From assembly GCA_910586245.1 (NCBI GenBank), contig CAJUFY010000003.1, positions 124,001 through 188,000 of the forward strand: a stretch of DNA of 64,000 nt, given 5' to 3'. Within the stretch, counting starts at the first letter, position 1; each line of letters starts with the position of its first letter. The DNA comes from an uncultured Christensenella sp. GTDB taxonomy: Bacteria; Bacillota; Clostridia; Christensenellales; Borkfalkiaceae. This document shows positions 9,672 through 18,047 of the stretch, piece by piece. The notes under the pieces were generated by a model that saw only the letters and a program-made list of their open reading frames with translations, searched no databases and was not told the DNA's origin. A program made the position numbers and the translations under genes.

Positions 9672-10595
9672 TCACAAACTCTTCCCTTCGTCAAGCCCCA
9701 GCGCAAGATTCATATTCTGAATTGCGGCGCCGGAAGCGCCTTTTCCCAAATTATCGAAGCGGGACGTGAGTAAAATCTGTTCGCCGTTCCCGTGCACGAG
9801 AATTTCCATACGGTTGGTGCCGTTACAAATGTTGGCGGAAATAAACCCGCTCTCTTCCTGCGACACGGAAATAAACCGACTGCCCGCATAGTGCGCGCGG
9901 TAAACTTCCAACAGATTTTCCGCATTGACGCGTTTGCCGAGCAGCGAAAGGAACAGCGGCACGGAAACCGACATTCCGCATTCGTAATCGCAGATATAAG
10001 GATTAAAAATCGGATTGCGGGAAAGCGCGCATTCCTTCACCATTTCGGGCAGATGTTTATGCGACAAAGTAAGCCCATACAAGCGGGGCGTATCCAGCGC
10101 GGACTCCCTGTCCGCCGCACCGTACTGCGCGTAAGCCTTTTTTCCCGCGCCCGAATATCCGCTTACGGCGTGGCAAACGAAAGGATAATCTTTCGGCGCG
10201 ATTCCCGCCGCGATCAACGGATAAACGAGAGAAATGAAACCGCTCGCATAGCAACCCGGGTTGGCGATCCGCTTGCCGGAGACGATCCGCGCGCGATGGC
10301 GCGGCGAAAGTTCGGGAAAGCCGTAAGCCCAGCCTTCCGCCGTTCTGTGCGCGGTGGAAGCGTCGATGATCACCGTTTGCGGATTTTCGGCAAGAGAAAC
10401 CGCTTCCCGCGCGGCGTCGTCGGGCAAACAGAGAAAAACGACGTCCGCAGCGTTGATCGCTTTTTTGCGCGCCGAAACGTTTTTCCGCTCTTCGTCGGAA
10501 AGCGAGACGATTTGAACATCGTCCCGCTTTTCCAGTCTTTCATAAATGCGCAGACCCGTAGTCCCCGCCTTTCCGTCGATAAATACTTTGTACAT
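9672..10595 (-). CDS. argC: N-acetyl-gamma-glutamyl-phosphate reductase, short type
   Basis: 307 aa. The N-terminus MYKVFIDGKAGTTGLRI and NPGCYASG (catalytic Cys) identify the shorter, less common ArgC form (about 310 aa) rather than the 345-aa Bacillus type. NADPH-dependent reduction of N-acetylglutamyl phosphate. The start is the ATG sharing a base with the argG stop (TAATG); longer in-frame extension lies inside argG and is rejected. Confidence 0.94.
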   Translation of the reverse strand: MYKVFIDGKAGTTGLRIYERLEKRDDVQIVSLSDEERKNVSARKKAINAADVVFLCLPDDAAREAVSLAENPQTVIIDASTAHRTAEGWAYGFPELSPRHRARIVSGKRIANPGCYASGFISLVYPLIAAGIAPKDYPFVCHAVSGYSGAGKKAYAQYGAADRESALDTPRLYGLTLSHKHLPEMVKECALSRNPIFNPYICDYECGMSVSVPLFLSLLGKRVNAENLLEVYRAHYAGSRFISVSQEESGFISANICNGTNRMEILVHGNGEQILLTSRFDNLGKGASGAAIQNMNLALGLDEGKSL

Positions 10596-11824
10596 TATTT
10601 GAGTTTCTTGCTGTCGAGCAATGCCTTGACTTTGATCGGCAACCCGAACAGATTGATAAATCCTTCCGAATCCTTTTGCGAATATGCGCCGCCGTCGTCG
10701 TCGAAGGTCGCGATCGCCTCGCTGTAAAGCGAATACGGCGAAGAAATGCCCGCGCTCGTCAAATTGCCCTTGTAGACGCGGAGTTTTACGTCGCCCGTCA
10801 CCGTTTCCTGCGTTTTGGAAACGAATGCGGAAAGCGCTTCGCGCAGGGGCGTAAACCACTGACCGTCGTAAACCATTTCGCCGAACTTGACCGCAACGAG
10901 CTGTTTATAATGCATGGTCGCTTTATCCAGACAAACCGTTTCGAGCAAACGGTGCGCTTCGTAAAGAATGGTACCGCCGGGCGTTTCGTATACGCCGCGC
11001 GACTTCATGCCCACAAGGCGGTTTTCCACGAGATCCGCAAGACCGACGCCGTTTTTGCCGCCGATTTCGTTGAGCGTTTCCACGATTTCCACCGCGCCCA
11101 TTTTTTTGCCGTCGACCGCCGTAGGGATCCCCTTTTCGAAATGAATCGTCACGTAAGAAGGCACGTCGGGCGCCTGCAACGGCGAAACGCCGAGTTCAAG
11201 GAACCCTTCTTTTTCGTACTGCGGTTCGTTTTCGGGATTTTCGAGATCAAGCCCTTCGTGCGAAAGGTGCCAAAGGTTTTTATCCTTCGAATAGTTGGTT
11301 TCGCGGTTGATTTTCAACGGGATATCGTGCGCTTCCGCGTATTCGATTTCTTCTTCACGGCTCTTGATATCCCAGATACGCCAGGGGGCGATAATCGCGA
11401 TTTCGGGCGCAAACGCTTTGATCGCAAGCTCGAAACGAACCTGATCGTTCCCCTTTCCCGTGCAGCCGTGGCAGATCGCGTCGGCATGCTCTTTTTTTGC
11501 GATTTCCACGATCGCTTTCGCGATGACGGGACGCGCAAACGAGGTGCCGAGCAAATATTTTTCTTCGTAGACCGCGCCCGCCTGAATGGTGGGAAACACG
11601 TAATCTTCGATGAATTCCTTTTTCAAATCAAGTACGTAGAGCTTTGAAGCCCCCGTCTTCTTCGCCTTTTCTTCCAAACCTTCGAGTTCGGTTCCCTGCC
11701 CCACGTCGCCCGAAACGGCAATCACTTCGCAGTTATCGTAATTCTCTTTCAGCCAGGGGATGATAATCGAAGTATCCAACCCGCCGGAATAAGCCAGAAC
11801 GACTTTTTTGATTTTCTTTTCCAT
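10595..11824 (-). CDS. argG: Argininosuccinate synthase
   Basis: 409 aa. ATP-pyrophosphatase loop AYSGGLDTSI at residues 10-19, then GKGNDQVRFE and the later ASS motifs. Condenses citrulline with aspartate. First gene of the argGCJBDF-carAB series, with a 162-nt noncoding stretch upstream that holds a strong palindrome. argH, the next step, is not in this window. Confidence 0.97.
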   Translation of the reverse strand: MEKKIKKVVLAYSGGLDTSIIIPWLKENYDNCEVIAVSGDVGQGTELEGLEEKAKKTGASKLYVLDLKKEFIEDYVFPTIQAGAVYEEKYLLGTSFARPVIAKAIVEIAKKEHADAICHGCTGKGNDQVRFELAIKAFAPEIAIIAPWRIWDIKSREEEIEYAEAHDIPLKINRETNYSKDKNLWHLSHEGLDLENPENEPQYEKEGFLELGVSPLQAPDVPSYVTIHFEKGIPTAVDGKKMGAVEIVETLNEIGGKNGVGLADLVENRLVGMKSRGVYETPGGTILYEAHRLLETVCLDKATMHYKQLVAVKFGEMVYDGQWFTPLREALSAFVSKTQETVTGDVKLRVYKGNLTSAGISSPYSLYSEAIATFDDDGGAYSQKDSEGFINLFGLPIKVKALLDSKKLK

Positions 11825-11954
11825 TGTTTTACCTTCTTGCTTTCATTCCAAAATATTATAAACGGAAAAAGGACGCAAGTCAAGCATTTGCGCCCTTTGG
11901 AAAAACTTTTTTCTATAAACTTGAATATTATTTGTGTATTTACATAAATATCAG

Positions 11955-11983
11955 TTATTTATGCAATAAAATTGCATAAATAA
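11955..11983. promoter_or_regulatory. Perfect 12-bp palindrome upstream of the arginine operon
   Basis: TTATTTATGCAA and its exact reverse complement flank a 5-base AT spacer. It sits about 130 nt upstream of argG and directly after the stop of the preceding gene. An AT-rich operator containing TGCA half-sites upstream of an arg operon suggests an ArgR/AhrC-type site. The lack of GC pairs and of a U-tract makes a terminator less likely. Inference only; it does not match the classical ARG box exactly. Confidence 0.45.
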
Positions 11984-11986
11984 TCC

Positions 11987-12448
11987 CTATGCTTCCACAT
12001 CGCCGATCGCGGGATAGAACAGACCGATTTCTTCCGCCGTAAACTGCTCTTCATACCGCGGCGTAAACGGAACGTATCGGTAAAACACGAACCGATCGCG
12101 GGCATTTTCCGATTCGAACGTACAGACGAATCTGTTTTTATAAACCGAAACCGCAACGCATCCCCCGTTTAAGTCGTAAGTAAACGTCTTTCGGCGGGTA
12201 CGTAAATGCACGACGCGATCCGTCGTTTCGACCGCGATCACGGTTCCCATCGAAACGCGCATGGCGTATAACCCGTAAACGACGAAATACGAAATTCCGA
12301 CGGCGGGCGCAAGAATATAGAACGCCGCAAACCGACAAAAAGCAAGCGACAGACACGCAAGAAATGCAGGAATGACGACGATGCTGAACGCGATAAAAAG
12401 GTTTCGCAAAACCGTTACGTATTTTCGGATTCCCGTTTTCTCTCTCAT
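11987..12448 (-). CDS. Two-helix membrane protein of unknown function
   Basis: 153 aa. Basic N-terminus, hydrophobic helices at about 15-40 and 44-62, then a soluble C-terminal half rich in beta strands (VIAVETTDRVVHLRTRRKTFTYDL), a layout seen in small bacterial proteins with a PH-like cytosolic domain. The start at 12448 overlaps the thioesterase stop as ATGA and has GGAG eight bases upstream; the ATG two codons earlier is too close to that site. Probably co-translated with the thioesterase gene. Function not recognised. Confidence 0.8.
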   Translation of the reverse strand: MREKTGIRKYVTVLRNLFIAFSIVVIPAFLACLSLAFCRFAAFYILAPAVGISYFVVYGLYAMRVSMGTVIAVETTDRVVHLRTRRKTFTYDLNGGCVAVSVYKNRFVCTFESENARDRFVFYRYVPFTPRYEEQFTAEEIGLFYPAIGDVEA

Positions 12449-13185
12449 TCGCATTTCTCCGTTTGAAACCGAATGCGGAACTGGGCAAAACATTCTCCGT
12501 TGCAATGTGCTTCGCAAACGCTTTCCGCGCCGAAATCCTGCCTGTAAAAGATCAGCTCCGCGCCCTCTTTCGCCTGTTTGCCGTAAGCGATCTGAAATGA
12601 AGCGACGCGCCGCAATTCCTCCGCGGTAAAACAATCGGAAAAGAAATCGGCATAGCGGGTATTGTTCGCATGCATAAAATGATCGCAGTGGCTGTTGCCC
12701 ACGCGCAGGCGGTATATTTCGCGTCCGTCGGTCAATTTCGGAATTTTCCACACGGGGACAACAAGCGCCGTTTCGGAACGGTAAGGGCATGCGGTATGCG
12801 CTTCCCCCAGCGCGTCCCCCGTTTTCAGCGAGAAATCGTCGAGCCCCACAAGACACCAACGGGAAGCCGCGTTTGCGACGGGTTCGCCTTCGCAGACAAA
12901 ACGGTAATGGCGTTCGAAAAATACGCGGCGGGGCGGCAAGGGCCATGTTTCGAGCGTAACCGTTTCCCCGAACTTGACGGGACGAAGCACTTCGCAATAC
13001 GTATTGACGATAATAAATCCGAGATTTTTCGAAAACAGATCTTTTTCGCCGAAATGCAGTTCTTCGGCGCTCTCCCCCGCGGCTTCCTGCGCGAGCGAGA
13101 GATAAGACGAAAGTTTCAGTTCGTCTTTAAAATCGAAATCGGTATGACGCAACGTAAAATTGCGCGAACATAAATAAGCCTTCAT
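12445..13185 (-). CDS. Acyl-ACP thioesterase
   Basis: 246 aa, two hotdog domains in tandem (about 1-130 and 145-246), as in the FatA/bacterial acyl-ACP thioesterase family. Family-like segments: FTLRHTDFDFKDELKLSSYL at the start, ASRWCLVGLD closing the first hotdog, and HCDHFMHANNTRYADF opening the second. It would release fatty acids from acyl-ACP. The ATG lies only 7 bases after a perfect -10 box and there is no Shine-Dalgarno, so the mRNA looks leaderless; no later Met fits the family N-terminus. Confidence 0.92.
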   Translation of the reverse strand: MKAYLCSRNFTLRHTDFDFKDELKLSSYLSLAQEAAGESAEELHFGEKDLFSKNLGFIIVNTYCEVLRPVKFGETVTLETWPLPPRRVFFERHYRFVCEGEPVANAASRWCLVGLDDFSLKTGDALGEAHTACPYRSETALVVPVWKIPKLTDGREIYRLRVGNSHCDHFMHANNTRYADFFSDCFTAEELRRVASFQIAYGKQAKEGAELIFYRQDFGAESVCEAHCNGECFAQFRIRFQTEKCE

Positions 13186-13192
13186 GCCGCAA

Positions 13193-13221
13193 ATTATAAC
13201 ACGAAGGCGTTACAAAGTCAA
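13193..13221 (-). promoter_or_regulatory. Sigma-A-type promoter for a leaderless thioesterase mRNA
   Basis: Reading the minus strand: TTGACT, 17-bp spacer, TATAAT, then 7 bases (TTGCGGC) to the thioesterase ATG. Transcription would normally start 6-8 bases after the -10 box, i.e. at or one base before the start codon. Confidence 0.85.
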
Positions 13222-13229
13222 TCGAACGA

Positions 13230-13943
13230 TTAAAATTGAACGGAAGCCGCTTCGGAAGCGAGATAGGACAGCGCCCCCGAGGCAATGACCGAAGCGATTT
13301 TCTTTTGATACGCCGTTGAAACCAACAGCGCTTCGTCCTCCGGATTGGACAAAAATCCGCATTCCACGATCACCGACGGATAGTCGCTGCAATTGAGCAT
13401 ATAATAATCCCCTTTCAGCGCGTCGTATTTGCGGGTCGTTTCGGGCATTTCGTTCAGCGACTTCTGAATACTGCATGCAAGCATGCGCGAAGACGATGAA
13501 TCCTCGCGGAAGAATACCTGCGCGCCGCGGCGGGAAGCGAGGGAAAAGAAATTCTGATGCACGGAAATCACGAGCGCGGGCGCCGTTTCGTGAATAATTT
13601 CCGAGCGGCGTTTCATATCCCGCTTTTTATACCCCGGCGCAATGGTTCCGTAAAGTCCCGCTTCGGTCGGACGGGTCTGAACCACCTGAAAGCCTGCGTT
13701 TTCGAACTCCGTCTGCAAAAAACGCGAGATCGAAAGATTGATGTCGCTCTCCTTTGTTCCCGAAACGGTACCCACGACGCCGCCGTCGATCCCGCCGTGC
13801 CCCGCATCGATCACGACGGTAAACTTCTGCGTCTGCGCTGCGGTGCGTGCCAAAGCAAAAAAGCAAATGCCGAACGTGACGATAACGGCAACAAGGATGC
13901 CGGCAAACCCGATTAAAATGCGGTGGCGGTAAAAAAAATTCAT
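13230..13943 (-). CDS. N-acetylmuramoyl-L-alanine amidase (Amidase_3, CwlD-like)
   Basis: 237 aa. N-terminal membrane anchor (about residues 8-32), then a zinc amidase domain: first His in VIDAGHGGIDGG, a Glu in TKESDIN, second His in ISVHQNFF, and catalytic Glu in VIVECGFLSNPEDE. It cleaves the stem peptide from MurNAc outside the membrane. Size and single anchor match CwlD of spore formers (cortex muramic-lactam formation), but the domain alone does not prove a sporulation role. Expression appears separate from neighbours; the start codon lies in a short AT-rich inverted repeat. Confidence 0.88.
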   Translation of the reverse strand: MNFFYRHRILIGFAGILVAVIVTFGICFFALARTAAQTQKFTVVIDAGHGGIDGGVVGTVSGTKESDINLSISRFLQTEFENAGFQVVQTRPTEAGLYGTIAPGYKKRDMKRRSEIIHETAPALVISVHQNFFSLASRRGAQVFFREDSSSSRMLACSIQKSLNEMPETTRKYDALKGDYYMLNCSDYPSVIVECGFLSNPEDEALLVSTAYQKKIASVIASGALSYLASEAASVQF

Positions 13944-13992
13944 ATCTTATATATATGAATTTCCTGCTGCGATTATACGGACAAGATAAATT

Positions 13993-14016
13993 GAAATCCG
14001 CCTTTCGGCGGATTTC
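13993..14016 (-). terminator. Hairpin after nfnB
   Basis: Perfect 10-bp stem GAAATCCGCC/GGCGGATTTC with a 4-base loop, just past the nfnB stop. On the minus strand it is followed by a moderately T-rich stretch; likely an intrinsic terminator. Confidence 0.7.
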
Positions 14017-14018
14017 CG

Positions 14019-15416
14019 TTAATGCAAACTCTTGATATATTCGTCGATTGATTTTGCCGCGGCTTTTCCCGCGCCCATCGCAAGGATCACCGTCGCCGCA
14101 CCCGTAACGGCGTCGCCGCCCGCAAATACGCCTGGCACGGAAGTTTTTCCGTTTTCGTCCGCCGCAATTTCGCCGTGCGGTTTTACCGCCAGCCCCTCCG
14201 TCGTCCTCGGAATCAGCGGATTCGGAGAAGTTCCGAGCGCCAGAATCACGCAGTCTACGCCGAATTCGAAATCGCTTCCCGCCTTTTCAACCGGGCGTCT
14301 TCTTCCCGAAGCATCCGGTTCGCCAAGCGTCATTTCCCTGCATTTCAATCCGCACGCCTTCCCCGTTTCGTCGGCAAGTATTTCTACGGGATTTGCCAGC
14401 GTTTTGAAAACGATCTCTTCTTCCTTCGCGTGTTCGATCTCTTCGCGGCGCGCTGGAAGCTCCGCTTCCGAACGGCGGTAAACTACGTAAACTTCTTCCG
14501 CACCCAAGCGCTTTGCGCAGCGCGCCGCATCCATCGCAACGTTTCCGCCGCCGATGACCGCCACTCTTCGGGCGGGATAAAAGGGCGTTTCGCTGCCGTC
14601 GGCATATGCTTTCATCAAATTTGCGCGCGTCAAATATTCGTTGGCGGAAAAGACGCCACGAGCGCTCTCCCCCGGAATATTCATGAAACGGGGAAGTCCC
14701 GCGCCCGTTCCCAAAAATATCGCATCGAAACCGTAATCTTCTTTGAGTTCTTCCAGCGAAAACAACCGCCCGACGACCGCGTTCGTTTCGAACTTTACGC
14801 CCGCCGCGCGCAACCCGTCGATTTCGCGCTCCACGATCGATTTCGGAAGGCGGAATTCGGGAATCCCGTAAACGAGAACGCCCCCGGGAACGTGCAACGC
14901 TTCGAAGACGGTTACCTCGTAACCGAGACGGCACAGATCGCCCGCGCACGCCAACCCTGCGGGTCCCGATCCGACGACGGCGACTTTGCGTTCGTTGGAA
15001 ATCACCCGCTTCGGCGCGCTCTTTGAATTTGCATTGTGACGATCGGCGACGAAGCGTTCCAATCTTCCGATCGCAACCGCCTCCCCTTTGATCCCGCGCG
15101 TACATTTCCCTTCGCACTGCGTTTCCTGCGGACAAACTCTGCCGCAAACGGCAGGCAACGACGAAGTTTCGGAAATCACTTCATACGCTTCTTCAAAATT
15201 CCCTTCCGCCACGCATGCGATAAAATCGGGAATATTTACGTTGACGGGGCAACCCGCCACGCACGGTTTATTTTTACAGTTTAAACAACGTTTTGCTTCG
15301 TCGACTGCCGCTTCCGCGGAATAGCCGAGCGCAACCTCGTCGAAATTTTTATTTCTGACAAGCGGTTCCTGCGTCGGCATCGGGTTTTTATCGGGACGCA
15401 TATTGAATTTCGGCAT
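14019..15416 (-). CDS. nfnB: NfnB / GltA-type FAD-dependent NADPH oxidoreductase subunit
   Basis: 465 aa. N-terminal double [4Fe-4S] module (CLNCKNKPCVAGCPV, about 40-55; CGRVCPQETQCEGKC, about 90-105), FAD Rossmann loop VVGSGPAGLACAG, and a second dinucleotide loop VIGGGNVAMDAAR for NADP(H). The same architecture is shared by the GOGAT small subunit and SudA. The decisive clue is the adjacent NfnA-like gene (one base apart, TAATATG): together they predict the electron-bifurcating NADH-dependent ferredoxin:NADP oxidoreductase. No glutamate synthase large subunit is nearby. The start MPKFNMRPDK is preferred over an 18-codon upstream extension that overlaps nfnA. Confidence 0.93.
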   Translation of the reverse strand: MPKFNMRPDKNPMPTQEPLVRNKNFDEVALGYSAEAAVDEAKRCLNCKNKPCVAGCPVNVNIPDFIACVAEGNFEEAYEVISETSSLPAVCGRVCPQETQCEGKCTRGIKGEAVAIGRLERFVADRHNANSKSAPKRVISNERKVAVVGSGPAGLACAGDLCRLGYEVTVFEALHVPGGVLVYGIPEFRLPKSIVEREIDGLRAAGVKFETNAVVGRLFSLEELKEDYGFDAIFLGTGAGLPRFMNIPGESARGVFSANEYLTRANLMKAYADGSETPFYPARRVAVIGGGNVAMDAARCAKRLGAEEVYVVYRRSEAELPARREEIEHAKEEEIVFKTLANPVEILADETGKACGLKCREMTLGEPDASGRRRPVEKAGSDFEFGVDCVILALGTSPNPLIPRTTEGLAVKPHGEIAADENGKTSVPGVFAGGDAVTGAATVILAMGAGKAAAKSIDEYIKSLH

Positions 15417-15417
15417 A

Positions 15418-16260
15418 TTATCGTACTTCCTTTTTATAGAGGTTGCAATGTTTTTCGCGCGCCTGCGCTTCAAACGATTCGTAAGTCTTTCCGCGTTTCA
15501 TCGCCTCGTCGAAGTCGATGAGGTGCGCGTCGAAATCGGGCCCGTCAACGCATGCGAATTTCATTTCCCCGCCGACCGTCACGCGGCAACAGCCGCACAT
15601 TCCCGTTCCGTCGATCATGATCGGGTTCATGCTGGCAACCGTTTTAATCGCATAAGGCTTTGTCGTCTTAGCAACGAACTTCATCATGACGAGCGGGCCG
15701 ATCGTAATCACTTCGTCAAACGTTTCGCCCGCTTCCAAAAGCCGCGCAAGCGGAATGCACACGTTTCCCTTTTCTCCGTAACTTCCGTCGTCCGTCATCA
15801 TCAAGAAGCGGCTGCTCGCCGCACGGAATTCCTCTTCTAAAATCACAAGGTCGCGATTGCGGAATCCGACGATGGAAGTCACTTCGCAACCGAGTTCGTG
15901 CAAGCGTTTGGCAACGGGGAGCGCAATCGCGCAGCCCACGCCTCCGCCGACGACCGCAACTTTTTTCAGCCCGTCCAACTTGGTAGGCATTCCGAGCGGG
16001 CCGACGAAATCGGCGACGCAATCCCCTTCGCGTTTTTCGTTCAGCGCCATCGTCGCGCCACCGACGATTTGAAAAATAATCGAAACTCCGCCCGTGGAAA
16101 GATCGCATCCCGCAATCGTAAGCGGAATCCGCTCCCCGCGTTCGTCGGCACGGATGATCACGAATTGCCCCGCCTGCGCTTTTTTTGCGACAAGCGGCGC
16201 GTAAATTTCCAGCCGCGTAACGGTGGGATTGAGTTCTTGCCGTTTCAGAATTTGATACAT
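15418..16260 (-). CDS. nfnA: NfnA: FAD/[2Fe-2S] subunit of the ferredoxin-NADP transhydrogenase
   Basis: 280 aa. Ferredoxin-reductase fold: FAD-binding N-terminal half (GQFVIIRADERGERIPLT), NAD-binding half (VVGGGVGCAIALPVAKRL) and a C-terminal cysteine cluster (GTGMCGCCRVTVGGEMKFAC) for the [2Fe-2S] centre, as in PyrK/NfnA. With NfnB it couples NADH and reduced ferredoxin to NADPH formation, typical of strict anaerobes. Start chosen at MYQILKRQ because GAGGTG is five bases upstream; the earlier ATG falls at the predicted transcription start. Confidence 0.93.
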   Translation of the reverse strand: MYQILKRQELNPTVTRLEIYAPLVAKKAQAGQFVIIRADERGERIPLTIAGCDLSTGGVSIIFQIVGGATMALNEKREGDCVADFVGPLGMPTKLDGLKKVAVVGGGVGCAIALPVAKRLHELGCEVTSIVGFRNRDLVILEEEFRAASSRFLMMTDDGSYGEKGNVCIPLARLLEAGETFDEVITIGPLVMMKFVAKTTKPYAIKTVASMNPIMIDGTGMCGCCRVTVGGEMKFACVDGPDFDAHLIDFDEAMKRGKTYESFEAQAREKHCNLYKKEVR

Positions 16261-16281
16261 ACCGCACCTCTTTTTCATTTT

Positions 16282-16310
16282 ATTATAAAAAAAACCGACG
16301 TATTTGTCAA
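16282..16310 (-). promoter_or_regulatory. Consensus promoter of nfnAB
   Basis: On the minus strand: TTGACA, exactly 17 bp, TATAAT. Predicted start of transcription is near 16275, giving a leader of about 15 nt that contains the GAGGTG site of nfnA. Confidence 0.9.
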
Positions 16311-16353
16311 TCGTTCGACAAACGATTATTCTTGGGAATTCTTATCAATATTC

Positions 16354-16382
16354 TTGACTTTTTGATTCGCATGACCTATAAT
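16354..16382 (+). promoter_or_regulatory. Promoter of the degV-family gene
   Basis: TTGACT, 17 bp, TATAAT; a GGAGAGG ribosome site precedes the ATG at 16420. It diverges from the nfnAB promoter. Overlapping short inverted repeats (TTTGTC/GACAAA and AATCGTT/AACGATT) lie between the two, a possible shared operator. Confidence 0.88.
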
Positions 16383-16419
16383 ACACTTTGTCAAAAGAAT
16401 AAACTATTGGAGAGGACTT

Positions 16420-17289
16420 ATGGCGAACGTAAAAATCGTCACCGATTCGAATAGCGGCATCACGCAAGCGGAAGCGAAGAAACTGGGAATCTTCGTACTC
16501 CCGATGCCCTTTCTGATCAACGGCGAAGAGTATTTTGAAGACGTGAATTTAACGCAGGAAGAGTTTTACGAGCATCTGAAAGGAGACGCAACCGTTTCCA
16601 CTTCCCAACCTTCGATTGCAAGCGTAACCGAGCTTTGGGAAGAATTGTTGAAAGACGGCGGCGAAATCGTGCACATCCCGATGTCGAGCGGGCTTTCGGA
16701 ATCCTGCCACACGGCACAAGGACTTGCCAAAGAATACGGCGGCAGAGTTCACGTTGTAGACAACCAGCGCATTTCGGTTACGCAAAAACAGAGCGTGTAC
16801 GACGCACTCGAACTTGCAAAGCGCGGAAAAAGCGCAGCTGAAATTGCGCAATATCTGGTTGAAACAAAAAAAGATTCGAGCATCTACATTTCCCTCGATA
16901 CGCTGAAATATTTGAAAAAAGGCGGAAGACTTACCCCCGCCGCGGCATTGATCGGCACCATTTTAAAAATCAAGCCCGTTTTACAGATTCAAGGCGAAAA
17001 ACTCGACGCGTTCAAAAAAGTACAAACTTTGAAAAAGGCGAAAGAAGTGATCGTTTCCGCATTGAAAAGCGATCTGGAAACGCGCTTTGCACAGTTCGTT
17101 GCAAACGGAGAAATGACGATCGCCGTCGCGCATACCGACAGCATAAAGGAAGCGGAACTCTTCCGTGAAGAACTGCAGAACGCATTCCCCGAAATTCCGG
17201 TTACGTTCGTCGATCCGCTGTCTTTGAGCGTTTCCTGCCACATCGGGCCGGGCGCGCTCGCCGCAACTTGCGCAAGAATCGTAAAATAA
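16420..17289 (+). CDS. DegV family fatty-acid-binding protein
   Basis: 289 aa, typical length. N-terminal KIVTDSNSGIT, VSTSQPS and SSGLSESCHTA lipid-carboxylate contact segments, LDTLKYLKKGGRL linker motif and GPGALAA at the C-terminus are all present. DegV/FakB proteins hold a fatty acid for FakA kinase; no fakA is in the window, so its partner is unknown. Single-gene transcript with its own promoter and terminator. Confidence 0.93.
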   Translation: MANVKIVTDSNSGITQAEAKKLGIFVLPMPFLINGEEYFEDVNLTQEEFYEHLKGDATVSTSQPSIASVTELWEELLKDGGEIVHIPMSSGLSESCHTAQGLAKEYGGRVHVVDNQRISVTQKQSVYDALELAKRGKSAAEIAQYLVETKKDSSIYISLDTLKYLKKGGRLTPAAALIGTILKIKPVLQIQGEKLDAFKKVQTLKKAKEVIVSALKSDLETRFAQFVANGEMTIAVAHTDSIKEAELFREELQNAFPEIPVTFVDPLSLSVSCHIGPGALAATCARIVK

Positions 17290-17294
17290 AACGT

Positions 17295-17321
17295 AAAACG
17301 CAGGATTCCCCTGCGTTTTTT
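17295..17321 (+). terminator. Terminator after degV-family gene
   Basis: AAAACGCAGG / CCTGCGTTTT, 10-bp stem, 5-base loop, followed by Ts on the plus strand. A-rich on the left, so it may also stop the converging minus-strand transcript. Confidence 0.88.
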
Positions 17322-17324
17322 CAT

Positions 17325-17999
17325 TTAAAATCCGCTTTTATTTCTGCGGAAAAATCCGCGCTGCCGCGTTTCCACCACGTGATATTCCTGTTCCCGCTGC
17401 ATATCGTAATAGCACGGGGAAGCGGGAGAAGCGAAGCGGACTTTCCCCCCGATGTCTGCCGCCTGCGCATAACCGTAAGCGCAAAGACAAATCGGGATTC
17501 CGTACAAAAACGCCCCCGCGCGGATAATCGTCTGTTCCAGGCTCTCGTTGAGTTCTTCGAACACGCAAATCGCGGCGTCCGCCCCGCAGACGGAAAGCGT
17601 TTGCAACACTTGCGGGAAATACAGATCTTCGGCAACGACGATCCCGAGTTTTCCCGCGGAGGTATCGAAGATTTTGATTCCGGCGCCCGAACGGTATTCT
17701 GCGCCGTCGATTCGGTTCACCATATCCGAAACGCCGAGAATCCTGCCCTTTTCCGCTACGACGACGGATTTCCGGCGAATTCCGCGGGCATCGGTAAAGC
17801 AACCGCACACGACCACGTTGCGCCGCTCTTTGGAAAGCAAAGCGACGTCTTCGAACAATCCCGTTTCCCCTTTCAGTTCACGCTCGTAACTAACTTCTCC
17901 GAGCGTCTGGAATCCGCCGCAGATGACGTCGGCCGTCCCCTGCGGGTAACTCTCTGAAAAATCGCTTAAACTACCGCCCGTTACAAAACAAATGCGCAT
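17325..17999 (-). CDS. Nitrilase-superfamily protein, probably catalytically dead
   Basis: 224 aa. Carbon-nitrogen hydrolase fold is suggested by the order GGFQTLGE, EKGRILGV, GAGIKIFDTSAGKLGIVVAEDLYFPQV and the later RAGAFLYGIP. In active nitrilases the nucleophile sits in GxxICxDxxFPE; here the segment reads GIVVAEDLYFPQ with Ala (GCC) at that place, and the usual YRKxH lysine segment reads SDMVNRI. The protein is also shorter than most (about 260-280 aa). It may be a ligand-binding relative rather than an enzyme. ATG at 17999 has AGGAG five to six bases upstream; a GTG two codons earlier abuts that site and is less likely. Confidence 0.7.
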   Translation of the reverse strand: MRICFVTGGSLSDFSESYPQGTADVICGGFQTLGEVSYERELKGETGLFEDVALLSKERRNVVVCGCFTDARGIRRKSVVVAEKGRILGVSDMVNRIDGAEYRSGAGIKIFDTSAGKLGIVVAEDLYFPQVLQTLSVCGADAAICVFEELNESLEQTIIRAGAFLYGIPICLCAYGYAQAADIGGKVRFASPASPCYYDMQREQEYHVVETRQRGFFRRNKSGF

Positions 18000-18047
18000 A
18001 TTCACTCCTATTCAGTATATCGCGCGGCGTCCGATTTTGGTGCATAA

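Noticed and set aside
14019..15416. Glutamate synthase small subunit (gltD)
   Set aside because: Same fold, but the adjacent NfnA-type subunit and the absence of a large subunit make NfnB the better call.
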